This document shows positions 1 through 8,756 of a stretch of 64,000 nt of DNA, in pieces. How positions within the stretch are numbered: the first letter of the stretch is position 1; the number at the start of each line of letters is the position of its first letter. The notes under the pieces were generated by a model that ran no database searches, was not told the DNA's origin, and saw only the letters and a program-made list of their open reading frames with translations. This stretch comes from Vicinamibacteria bacterium (GTDB lineage: Bacteria > Acidobacteriota > Vicinamibacteria > Fen-336 > JAGNNV01): the NCBI GenBank assembly GCA_019694155.1, contig JAIBCN010000038.1, positions 50,358 through 114,357 on the forward strand. The letters are read 5' to 3'. A program made the translations under genes and the position numbers.

Positions 1-1936
1 TGTTGGTTGGCCGCCAGGAATCCTGGGCGAAGAACTGGATGCCGTCGGTGAAGAGCTTGGCTTCGTGGAAGAGGGTGATGCGCTGCGCGGAAGCCATGCC
101 GAGGAGGAAGTCCCCGATGCCTGAGCCCGTGTAGCGCGCGTCGCTGAATGTCGCCGCGCCGTTCAGGGCGACGAGGTCGATGTAGTCCACCTTGTCGCGC
201 CTGACCTCCGCCCCGAACTTGAAGGAGTGGCTGCCGCGCTGCCAGGTGGTGTTGGCGGAGAACTGGAAGACCTGGGCGGTCTGGAACTGGGGCCGGAACG
301 ACGGGCCGCCGAGCCGGGTCAGGCCGGCGATGTTCATGGCCGCGAGGCCGCCCGTGTAGCGGGGGTCGGCGGGAATGCCGGTGATCCCGTACTCCTTGTT
401 CGAGTCCGTTCCGAACGCCTTCTGGTAGGTGTTCCCCTGGATCTTGTTCCAGCCGAGGCGCACTTCGCTGAACACCGACTGCTTCAGGGCGCGCGACCAG
501 CCGAGGACCGCGCTCTGGCCGGTGATGTCGATGTCGGAGTTGAAGTCGCCGGAGACGACCGGGCCGAGGACGGGGGGCTCGTTGCGCTTGTTGTTGTAGC
601 GGCTGTAGCGGACGAAGACGGAGTCCTTGCCGCTTTCGCTGGGCTTCGCGTCGACCCTGACGTCGAAGGAGTTCACGTCGTTCTGAAGGATGCCGTTGCT
701 GATGTAGTTGGCGCCCGCCGCGCCGAACCGGCCGGCCTGTCCTTCGATGGCCTGGGCGGCGGGAACGTTGGGCAGGGGATAGAGATTGATCAGCTTCGCG
801 GCGATGGGGTCGAAGCACGAAGGCGAGATCACCTTGGTGGTGGTGTTCACGCAGCCGGCGGGAACGAACGAGTTCGCGGTGAGCGCTCGGGACAGCTCGG
901 AGAGGTCTCCCTGCCGCATGCGCGCGGTGGGAACGGTGGCGAGGTCCGTGACCGCCTTGTCGCTGCGGGTGATCTGGTAGTCGCCGAAGAAGAACACCTT
1001 GTTCTTCTTGATCGGTCCGCCGAGAGTGAAGCCTCCGATGTACTGGTTGTACGGGCCCTTCGCGCGGTTCGCCGCGATGTTCTCGAAGGTATTGGCGTTG
1101 AACTTCTCGTCGCGCAGGAAGCCGAACACCGTTCCCCGGTAGGCGTTCGTGCCCTGCTTGATGGAGGCATTGATCACGGCCCCCGCCGACTTGCCGAACT
1201 CCGCTGAATAGGTCCGGGTCTGGACGCGGAACTCCTCGAGCGCGTCGACCGGGGGCTGAACCACCTGGGCGGAGCGCTCCTGCAGGTTGGTGGAGCCGGA
1301 GTTGTTGTCGGCGCCGTCGAGCGAGTAGTTGTTCCAGGTGCCGGGGTTGCCGTTGGCGTTGAAGGAAGTGTCTTCGCCGAGGGACGCGAGCTGGCGGCCG
1401 CCGGGGACGACGCCCGTCTGCAGAAGAGACAGCTCCGCGTAGCGGCGGCCGAGGAGCGGCAGGTCGGTGAGCTGCTTCTGGTCGACCACATGGCCCATTT
1501 CCCCGGTCTGGGTATTGAGAAGGGGCGCTTCACCAACCACCGTTACTTCCTCGGTCATGACGCCCACATCCAGCTTGAAGTCGGCCTGGAGCCGTTCCTG
1601 GACATGCAGTTGCAGTCCGGAGCGCACGGCCTTCTTGAAGCCGGACATCTCGGCGGTGACGAGGTACTTGCCGATCTTCAGGTTCGGGAAGGTGTACTGG
1701 CCCTTGCTGTTGGTCACTTCGCTCATCCGGAAGCCGCTCCCTTCCTGGGTCGCCACCACGGTGGCGCCGGGCAGGACGCCGCCCTGGCCGTCGGTCACCG
1801 TGCCCACGATGGAGCCGGCGTCGATCTGGGCCTGGGCCGTCATGGGAAGAAGGGTCAAGGACGCAGCCAGAGCCAGCAAACCGCAGGCTGGGGCCAGGCG
1901 AAACGCGCGCGATGCGTTCCTGAGGAAGGTGTTCAT
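1..1936 (-). CDS. TonB-dependent receptor with carboxypeptidase-regulatory-like N-terminus (Oar type), partial
   Basis: Outer-membrane transporter; only the first 645 residues are present and the gene runs off the window start. Translating the minus strand from the ATG at 1936 gives a signal peptide (about residues 1-36, ending MTAQA), then a CarboxypepD_reg-like domain (about 40-125, with GSIVGTVTDGQGGVLPGA and YTFPNLKIGKY), then a TonB plug-like region (about 145-290, containing YSLDGADNN and AEFGKSAGAVIN) and the first barrel strands. This architecture is typical of the large Oar-like receptor families of Acidobacteriota. Substrate cannot be read from the sequence. An AGGAGTGAT Shine-Dalgarno lies just upstream of the ATG. 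It is divergent from the ATPase gene that follows. Confidence 0.9.
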   Translation of the reverse strand, partial: MNTFLRNASRAFRLAPACGLLALAASLTLLPMTAQAQIDAGSIVGTVTDGQGGVLPGATVVATQEGSGFRMSEVTNSKGQYTFPNLKIGKYLVTAEMSGFKKAVRSGLQLHVQERLQADFKLDVGVMTEEVTVVGEAPLLNTQTGEMGHVVDQKQLTDLPLLGRRYAELSLLQTGVVPGGRQLASLGEDTSFNANGNPGTWNNYSLDGADNNSGSTNLQERSAQVVQPPVDALEEFRVQTRTYSAEFGKSAGAVINASIKQGTNAYRGTVFGFLRDEKFNANTFENIAANRAKGPYNQYIGGFTLGGPIKKNKVFFFGDYQITRSDKAVTDLATVPTARMRQGDLSELSRALTANSFVPAGCVNTTTKVISPSCFDPIAAKLINLYPLPNVPAAQAIEGQAGRFGAAGANYISNGILQNDVNSFDVRVDAKPSESGKDSVFVRYSRYNNKRNEPPVLGPVVSGDFNSDIDITGQSAVLGWSRALKQSVFSEVRLGWNKIQGNTYQKAFGTDSNKEYGITGIPADPRYTGGLAAMNIAGLTRLGGPSFRPQFQTAQVFQFSANTTWQRGSHSFKFGAEVRRDKVDYIDLVALNGAATFSDARYTGSGIGDFLLGMASAQRITLFHEAKLFTDGIQFFAQDSWRPTN

Positions 1937-2149
1937 TGGGATCACTCCTGAAAGGGGTAGAGAGTTGCACATGGCGAAGATCCGGACAATTTCCCGCGCC
2001 CAGGCACTGTCGGTTGCGGAAACATTACTCCGAAGGAACTCTGCTGTCTAGGACTTTGGAACGTTCCAGCCCCGCGCATTCAATGGTCCGACCATCACCC
2101 CGGCCCGCCTCGCCAGCCGGAACCAGGAGCCCCGATTAGAGTAGCCATC
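1937..2149. other. Divergent intergenic region between TonB receptor and PilB-like ATPase
   Basis: About 210 bases hold the promoters of both divergent genes. The receptor side has a clear Shine-Dalgarno. The ATPase side ends in a TAGAGT box 7 nt before the ATG with no Shine-Dalgarno at normal spacing. No RNA gene was seen. Confidence 0.4.
2137..2142 (+). promoter_or_regulatory. Candidate -10 box for a leaderless mRNA (TAGAGT)
   Basis: TAGAGT lies 7 nt before the ATG at 2150, so transcription could start at or next to the start codon. No good -35 was found and no Shine-Dalgarno is positioned for this start. The same arrangement recurs at 7856, 28317 (minus), 37050 (minus) and 54111. Confidence 0.3.
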
Positions 2150-3736
2150 ATGACGTCTTCCGAGTCGCCCAAAGAGAGCGCCGAAAAGCACGCGCGGGCC
2201 CTTCGCCTGCCCTTCGTATCGATCGAACACGACGCCTCCGACCCCGCTCTTTGGGAGGGCCTGAGCCTCGAGACCCTCGTCCGCTTCTCCTGCGTCCCCT
2301 GCGGGCGCGCGGGGGCGCGGCTGGTTCTCGCCTTCGCTCCGCCTCTGTCCCTCGAGCGGATATCCGAAACCGAATTCGCCCTGGGAAGGCCGATCGACGC
2401 GGTAGTGGCGACCGCCCAGGACATCGCCGAGGGGTTGCGGCGAAAGCGTGGGGGCGAGACCCTGCTCGACCGCGCGCGTGAGGATCTGGGGGCGGGCTTC
2501 GAGCTGGTGTCGGAAGAGGACGGGAAGGTCGTGGACCTGGAGACGATGGCCTCCGAGAGCCCGATCGTGCGCCTCGTCGACTCCCTGCTTCTCGGCGCGA
2601 TCGAGCGCCGCGCCTCCGATATTCACATCGAGTCCAAGGACCGGGCCGTTCTCGCGAAGTACCGCATCGACGGAGCGCTCTATGAGGCCACCGCCCCCGT
2701 GGAGAAGCGCCACGCGGAGACCATCGTCTCCCGCATCAAGGTCATGGCCGAACTCGACATCGCGGAGAGGCGCATCCCCCAGGACGGCCGCTTCCGTCTC
2801 CGGGTCTCGGGAAGGACGATCGACTTCCGCGTTTCCGTCATGCCATCGATCCACGGCGAGGACGTGGTGATCCGCATCCTCGACCGCGAGTCTCTCTCCA
2901 AGGAGTTCCAGGAACTCCGTCTGCAGGCGCTCGGGTTCGACGACGCGCAGCTGGCGACGCTCCGCAAGTACGTGGCCGAGCCCTACGGAATGATCCTGGT
3001 CACCGGGCCCACGGGGAGCGGCAAGACCACCACCCTCTACGCCGCCCTCAACGAGATCGCGAGCACCGAGGAGAAGATCGTCACCATCGAAGACCCCGTC
3101 GAGTACCAGATCGCCGCCATCACCCAGGTCCCGGTGAACGAGAAGAAGGGCCTCACTTTCGCCCGCGGGCTGCGCTCCATTCTGCGCCACGACCCCGACA
3201 AGATCATGGTCGGGGAGGTGCGCGACCCCGAAACCGCGCAGATCGCGGTGCAGGCGGCGCTCACCGGCCACCTCGTCTTCACCACCGTCCACGCGAACAA
3301 CGTTTTCGACGTGATCGGTCGCTTCCTGCACATGGGCGTCGATCCTTACAACTTCGTCTCCGCCCTGACCCTGGTGCTGGCCCAGCGTCTGGTCCGGGTT
3401 CTGTGCCGCTCCTGCCGGCAGGCGGTCACCATCTCCGAGGCGGAATGGCGCGCCTCCGGCATTGACCCCATCCGTTTCGCCGGCCATGTGGTCTACGACC
3501 GCGGGACGTGCGAAACCTGCGCTTCGAGCGGTTTCTTCGGCCGGCGCGCGGTGGGCGAGCTGCTCGAACTCCATGACGACATCCGCCAGCTCATCCTGGA
3601 GCGCCGCCCCGTGGGCGAGATCAGGAAGAAAGCCCGCGGCGCGGGCATGCGGACCCTGCGCGAGGGCGCCATCGACAAGGTCTACGACGGGACCACCAGC
3701 CTGCGCGAAATCAACAAGGTGACGTTCGTCGAATAG
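2150..3736 (+). CDS. GspE/PilB-family type II secretion/type IV pilus assembly ATPase
   Basis: Cytoplasmic hexameric ATPase that powers pilus extension or type II secretion. The 528 residues include an MshEN/T2SSE_N-like N-terminal domain (about 15-115), Walker A GPTGSGKTTT (about 285-294), the Walker B region IMVGEVRDPET (about 352), the His box TTVHANN, and a zinc tetracysteine module (CRSC near 418 and CETC near 454). These separate PilB/GspE-type enzymes from PilT retraction ATPases, which lack the zinc module. It is slightly shorter than usual PilB (about 560-570). No pilin, PilC, PilQ or GspD gene is nearby, so it is an orphan here and its partner system must be elsewhere. The CoA-binding gene follows after 8 nt and is probably cotranscribed. 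Confidence 0.9.
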   Translation: MTSSESPKESAEKHARALRLPFVSIEHDASDPALWEGLSLETLVRFSCVPCGRAGARLVLAFAPPLSLERISETEFALGRPIDAVVATAQDIAEGLRRKRGGETLLDRAREDLGAGFELVSEEDGKVVDLETMASESPIVRLVDSLLLGAIERRASDIHIESKDRAVLAKYRIDGALYEATAPVEKRHAETIVSRIKVMAELDIAERRIPQDGRFRLRVSGRTIDFRVSVMPSIHGEDVVIRILDRESLSKEFQELRLQALGFDDAQLATLRKYVAEPYGMILVTGPTGSGKTTTLYAALNEIASTEEKIVTIEDPVEYQIAAITQVPVNEKKGLTFARGLRSILRHDPDKIMVGEVRDPETAQIAVQAALTGHLVFTTVHANNVFDVIGRFLHMGVDPYNFVSALTLVLAQRLVRVLCRSCRQAVTISEAEWRASGIDPIRFAGHVVYDRGTCETCASSGFFGRRAVGELLELHDDIRQLILERRPVGEIRKKARGAGMRTLREGAIDKVYDGTTSLREINKVTFVE

Positions 3737-3744
3737 GGGGAAGC

Positions 3745-4179
3745 GTGAGCATTCCAGAGAATCCGGGGGACGAGGAGGTCCGCGCCCTTCTCGAGCGGGT
3801 GAAGCGAATCGCGGTGGTGGGGCTTTCGCCCAAGGCCCATCGGGATTCCCACCGGGTCTCCGCCTACATGCAGCGCGCGGGGTACGAGGTCGTGCCCGTG
3901 TATCCGCGCGAGACCGAGATCCTCGGCGCGCGCGTCTATCGCTCGGTCCGTGAGATCGAAGGTCCGGTGGATCTGGTCAACGTGTTTCGCCGCGCTGAGG
4001 AGCTGCCCGAGGTGGCCGCGGATATCCTCGAGAGCCCCCATCCCAATGCCCCGCCGGTCTGGTTCCAGCTCGATTGCGTCAACGAGGAAGCCATCCGGGC
4101 TCTGATTGAGGCGGGACGAAAGGTGGTCTACGACCGCTGCATCATGGTCGAGCACCGCCGCCTTCTGCCGCCACGCTAG
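3745..4179 (+). CDS. CoA-binding domain protein (CoA_binding_2/YccU family)
   Basis: A 144-residue stand-alone Rossmann-like domain. The signature IAVVGLSPKAHRDSHRVSAYMQ near residue 23 (a phosphate/CoA-binding glycine loop) followed by GYEVVPVYPRETEILG matches the CoA_binding_2 family, related to the N-terminal domain of succinyl-CoA synthetase alpha. C-terminal residues RKVVYDRCIMVEHRRL are also typical of the family. The cellular role of these small proteins is not settled. The gene starts GTG-AGC eight nt after the ATPase stop with a GGGGGAAG Shine-Dalgarno overlapping that end, so the two are likely an operon. Confidence 0.85.
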   Translation: MSIPENPGDEEVRALLERVKRIAVVGLSPKAHRDSHRVSAYMQRAGYEVVPVYPRETEILGARVYRSVREIEGPVDLVNVFRRAEELPEVAADILESPHPNAPPVWFQLDCVNEEAIRALIEAGRKVVYDRCIMVEHRRLLPPR

Positions 4180-4198
4180 AACGCGGCGACCCGCGGGA

Positions 4199-4627
4199 TT
4201 ACTTCGTGGGTGCGGGGGACGCGGCGGGAGCGGCGGTCGGCGCCACGGAGGCCGAGGGTGATGCCACCGCGGCGGGGGCCGCGGGAGACGGAGACGCCGT
4301 CGGGGTCAAAGGCATGCCGAGGACGTTCGTGGGCGCGGCGGCCGGGGTCGGGGAGGCCGCGGCCGGGATGGCATCGAGTACCGACGACTCCTTCTGCTTG
4401 AGCACGGCGAGCGAGATGCTCGTGATCATGAAAACCGCGGCGAGGCCGGTGGTCACGCGGGAGAGCAGGGTGGCCGAGCCTCGCGGGCCGAAGGCCGCCT
4501 GGGTGCCGCCGCCTCCGAATGCGCTCGCCAGGTCCTGCCCCTTGCCCTGCTGGAGCAGGACGACGGCGATCAGGAAGAAGCACGCAATCAGGTGCAGGAT
4601 CAGAACAAGGTAGTAGAGAACGGTCAT
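4199..4627 (-). CDS. secG: Preprotein translocase subunit SecG
   Basis: Small subunit of the SecYEG channel in the inner membrane. The 142 residues contain two transmembrane helices (about 4-26 and 52-75) joined by the conserved cytoplasmic loop LLQQGKGQDLASAFGGGG. The C-terminal 55 residues are an Ala/Pro/Thr/Ser-rich tail, a common extension in this family in GC-rich genomes. It lies 69 nt downstream of tpiA and closes the gap-pgk-tpiA-secG cluster, an order well known from many bacteria. Confidence 0.93.
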   Translation of the reverse strand: MTVLYYLVLILHLIACFFLIAVVLLQQGKGQDLASAFGGGGTQAAFGPRGSATLLSRVTTGLAAVFMITSISLAVLKQKESSVLDAIPAAASPTPAAAPTNVLGMPLTPTASPSPAAPAAVASPSASVAPTAAPAASPAPTK

Positions 4628-4696
4628 CGCTTTGTTGCCTTATGCCTCGGGTGCAGTCGTTCCAAACGGACGAAAGAGGCGAAGTATATCGAACTC

Positions 4697-5455
4697 TCAG
4701 GTTCGAGACGCCGCCACGATGCCAAGGAAGGATGGGGCTTCGAGGCAGGCCCCGCCCACGAGCGCTCCGTCCACGTCGGGCTCCGCGATGAGGGACGAGG
4801 CGTTGTCCGGCTTCACGCTCCCCCCGTAGAGGATCCGGATGGCGCGCGCCACCCCGTCGCCATGAGATCGCGCCACCAGCTTGCGGATGAAGATGTGGAC
4901 CTCCTGCGCCTGCTCGGGGGAGGCGGTCTTGCCGGTGCCGATGGCCCAGACCGGTTCATAGGCGACCACGGAGCGCGCCGCCTCTTCGGGGGTCACGTGC
5001 CGCAGGGCGTGCTCGGTCTGCCTCTCGACCACATCGAATGTTCTCGAGGTCTCCCGCTCCTGGAGGGTCTCACCCACGCACAGGATCGGCGTCAGGGAAT
5101 GGTCGAGAGCCGCCCGGGCTTTCTTCATCACGGCCTGGTCGGTTTCCCCGAACAGGTGCCGGCGTTCCGAATGCCCGAGGATCACGTGGGAGCAGCCCGC
5201 GTCCCGGAGCATGGCGGGCGAGATCTCACCGGTGAAAGCGCCCTTGCCGGCCTCGTGCATGGTCTGCCCCGCGAGACCGACCTCAGATCCCTTCAGGATC
5301 TCGCCGACCGCGGCGAGTGCCGTGAAGGGCGGGGCCACCGCGACATCGATGTCGCCAAAGTCCCGAACGCCGTCGCGCACCGCGGTGGCCAGGGCCCGCG
5401 CCTCGGCGACCGTCTTGTGCATCTTCCAGTTGCCGACGACGAAAGGACGGGGCAT
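4697..5455 (-). CDS. tpiA: Triosephosphate isomerase
   Basis: Interconverts dihydroxyacetone phosphate and glyceraldehyde 3-phosphate in glycolysis and gluconeogenesis. The 252-residue protein, the normal length, has the N-terminal substrate lysine in VGNWKMHKT, the catalytic histidine in ILGHSERR, the catalytic glutamate in AYEPVWAIGTGK and the phosphate-binding ILYGGSVKPDN. It follows pgk by 13 nt on the same strand. Confidence 0.97.
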   Translation of the reverse strand: MPRPFVVGNWKMHKTVAEARALATAVRDGVRDFGDIDVAVAPPFTALAAVGEILKGSEVGLAGQTMHEAGKGAFTGEISPAMLRDAGCSHVILGHSERRHLFGETDQAVMKKARAALDHSLTPILCVGETLQERETSRTFDVVERQTEHALRHVTPEEAARSVVAYEPVWAIGTGKTASPEQAQEVHIFIRKLVARSHGDGVARAIRILYGGSVKPDNASSLIAEPDVDGALVGGACLEAPSFLGIVAASRT

Positions 5456-5468
5456 GGTCTCCTGGCTC

Positions 5469-6677
5469 CTAGCCGCCGACCGGCGCGCCGGCCTCGTCGT
5501 CCAGACACTCCACTCCGGGCAGCTTGTCGCCCCCCAGGAACTCGAGCGACGCGCCGCCGCCCGTGGACACGTGAGTGATCTGGTCCATCAGGCCCGATTC
5601 CGCGATCGCCGCCACCGAATCGCCGCCGCCCACGATGGTGGTGGCCTTCGAATCGGCGAGAGCCTTCGCCACCGCGAAGGTCCCGGCCGCGAAGGGCTTC
5701 ATCTCGAAGACGCCCATGGGACCGTTCCACAAGACGAGCGCTGCCTTTTCGATCTCGTGCCGGAAGGCCGACACGGTCTCGGGGCCGATGTCGAGGCCCA
5801 TCCAACCCTCGGGCGTCTCGTTGACGGAGAGCGTCTTCGTCTCCGCATCCGCCTTGAAAGCGCTCGCGACGACGTGATCGAATGGCAGCAGGATCTTGCC
5901 CTTCCCCGCGTCGAGCAGCTTGCCGGCGAGAGCGACCTTGTCCTCCTCGACGAGGCTCTTGCCCGTGTTGTATCTGAGCGCCTTGAAGAAGGTGTAGGCC
6001 ATGCCGCCGCCGATAAGCAGGGTGTCCACCTTGGGGAGCAGGTTCTCGATCACCGTGATCTTGTCCGACACCTTGGCTCCGCCGATGATGGCGATGTAGG
6101 GCTGGGGCGGAGACGCGAGGGCCATGCCGAGGTAGTGGATCTCCTTGTCCATCAGCAGGCCCGCGACCCGGTGCTTGACGAACGGCGCGACTCCCGCGGT
6201 CGAGGCGTGGGCGCGATGAGCGGTGCCGAAGGCGTCGTTCACGAAGGCGGTGGCGCCCGAATCCTCAATGAGCGACTTCGCGAAGGCGGGATCGTTTCCT
6301 TCCTCCTCGGGGTGGAACCGTACGTTCTCGAGGAGAAGAACGCTTCCGGGGTTCATGGCCCGGGCGCGCTCGCGGACGTCCTCGCCGATGCAGTCCTTCG
6401 CGAGGCCAACCTCGCACTTCATCAGCTCGGAGAGACGCTTCGCCACGGGAGCGAGGGAGAGGGCCGGGGTCGGACCCTTCTTCGGCCGCCCGAGATGCGA
6501 GGCGAGGACCAGCTCCGCCCCCGCCTGGCGGAGGAAGGTGAGAGTGGGAAGAGCGGCGCGGATCCGCGTGTCCTCGGTGATCGTGGTTCCGTCCATGGGC
6601 ACGTTGAAATCCACGCGCACGAAGAGGCGCATGCCCTTGACGTTTCGGAGGTGCCGGACCGTCTGCTTGGCTGCCAT
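5469..6677 (-). CDS. pgk: Phosphoglycerate kinase
   Basis: Transfers the acyl phosphate of 1,3-bisphosphoglycerate to ADP in glycolysis. The 402 residues are full length. The N-terminal signature [25 protein letters not shown], the ENVRF motif, the hinge and nucleotide-site sequence [11 protein letters not shown] and the C-terminal [10 protein letters not shown] are all present. It sits between gap (42 nt upstream) and tpiA (13 nt downstream) in one transcription unit, with a GAAAGAAGGAACC Shine-Dalgarno. Confidence 0.97.
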   Translation of the reverse strand: MAAKQTVRHLRNVKGMRLFVRVDFNVPMDGTTITEDTRIRAALPTLTFLRQAGAELVLASHLGRPKKGPTPALSLAPVAKRLSELMKCEVGLAKDCIGEDVRERARAMNPGSVLLLENVRFHPEEEGNDPAFAKSLIEDSGATAFVNDAFGTAHRAHASTAGVAPFVKHRVAGLLMDKEIHYLGMALASPPQPYIAIIGGAKVSDKITVIENLLPKVDTLLIGGGMAYTFFKALRYNTGKSLVEEDKVALAGKLLDAGKGKILLPFDHVVASAFKADAETKTLSVNETPEGWMGLDIGPETVSAFRHEIEKAALVLWNGPMGVFEMKPFAAGTFAVAKALADSKATTIVGGGDSVAAIAESGLMDQITHVSTGGGASLEFLGGDKLPGVECLDDEAGAPVGG

Positions 6678-6719
6678 GGTTCCTTCTTTCCCCGCACGAG
6701 CGGAACGATGCGAGAGCGG

Positions 6720-7745
<1,026 letters not shown>

Positions 7746-7855
7746 TCAGATATCCGTGCGCGACATCGCGCGTGCTGCAAAGGGCCGCGTGAGACCGAAG
7801 GAAGATCGGTTGACCGGACGCGCCCCGGCGAAAATTGTAATTGAGAATGACCGGG

Positions 7856-7861
7856 TAGGCT
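7856..7861 (+). promoter_or_regulatory. Candidate -10 box for a leaderless pfkB-family mRNA (TAGGCT)
   Basis: TAGGCT lies 7 nt before the ATG at 7869. A possible -35 TTGTAA is at 7835-7840, with a short 15-nt spacer. No Shine-Dalgarno at normal spacing is evident. Confidence 0.3.
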
Positions 7862-7868
7862 CTGATGC

Positions 7869-8747
7869 ATGAGCACCATTGATCTCGCCTGCGTCGGGGA
7901 GTCTTTCGAGGATCTGATCTTCGCCGGCCTCCCGCGTCTGCCCCGGCTCGGAGAGGAACTCCGCACGAAGTCCTTCGTCCGTACCTACGGCGGGGGAGCC
8001 ACCATCACCGCGGTGGCGGCGGCCCGCCTCGGCGTGCCCACGCGGATCGTGAGCGGCCTCTCGGACGGCGCCCTGGCCCGGCTCAGGGCGGAGGGTGTGC
8101 AGATCACGAACCTGAGGAAGCGGGACGAACTTCACGCCATCACCGCGGCTCTCTCGACCCCCGAAAACCGGGCCTTCGCCACGTTCGATGGCGTGAACGC
8201 CGAGTTGGGGCCGCGTTTCGTCACCGCCCTGGGCAGGGTTCAGGCGCGGATCGTTCATTGCGCTTTGTGTCCACGCGACATCCCTCCCATGGCCAGAGCC
8301 CTTCGGGCTCTGCGTGAACGCGGGGTCAAGGTGTCGCTCGACTTCGGCTACGACCTGCATCTGGCGAAGGACCCGTTTCTGCCGAGCCTCATCGCCGAAG
8401 CCGACTATCTCCTGATCAATGAAGACGAGGCCGTGCTCTACGCGAAGCGGAGGACGCTCGCGCAGGCGGCGTCCTTCTGGAGGGAGCACGCGCGCCACAC
8501 CGTCATCAAGCTCGGCGCCAAAGGGAGCCTTTGGATCTCTCCCCGGGGGATCGTGGAGGAGGCGGCGCCCAAGGTCCAGGCGGTCGACACCACGGGCGCG
8601 GGTGATGCCTTCAACGCGGGGTTCCTCGCCGGACTCCTGAACGGCCTGCCCGCGCGGCGCGCGCTGAGGCTTGGGAACACGGTGGGAGCCCGGTCGACTC
8701 GCGCGGTGGGCGGCCTCGACGGCCTGCCCCGGATCGAGGAACTCTAG
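7869..8747 (+). CDS. PfkB-family carbohydrate kinase
   Basis: ATP-dependent kinase of the ribokinase/PfkB superfamily. The 292 residues show the N-terminal GGGATITAVAAARLG substrate-side motif (about 40-53) and the C-terminal anion-hole/catalytic signature DTTGAGDAFNAGF (about 240-252) with the catalytic aspartate. The lid and the conserved LLINEDEA segment are present. Substrate cannot be assigned: ribokinase, fructokinase and adenosine kinase subfamilies share these motifs. It is divergent from the glycolytic operon, which fits a sugar kinase feeding glycolysis, but that is inference. The following membrane protein gene starts 9 nt after its stop. Confidence 0.88.
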   Translation: MSTIDLACVGESFEDLIFAGLPRLPRLGEELRTKSFVRTYGGGATITAVAAARLGVPTRIVSGLSDGALARLRAEGVQITNLRKRDELHAITAALSTPENRAFATFDGVNAELGPRFVTALGRVQARIVHCALCPRDIPPMARALRALRERGVKVSLDFGYDLHLAKDPFLPSLIAEADYLLINEDEAVLYAKRRTLAQAASFWREHARHTVIKLGAKGSLWISPRGIVEEAAPKVQAVDTTGAGDAFNAGFLAGLLNGLPARRALRLGNTVGARSTRAVGGLDGLPRIEEL

Positions 8748-8756
8748 GTTGTTGTC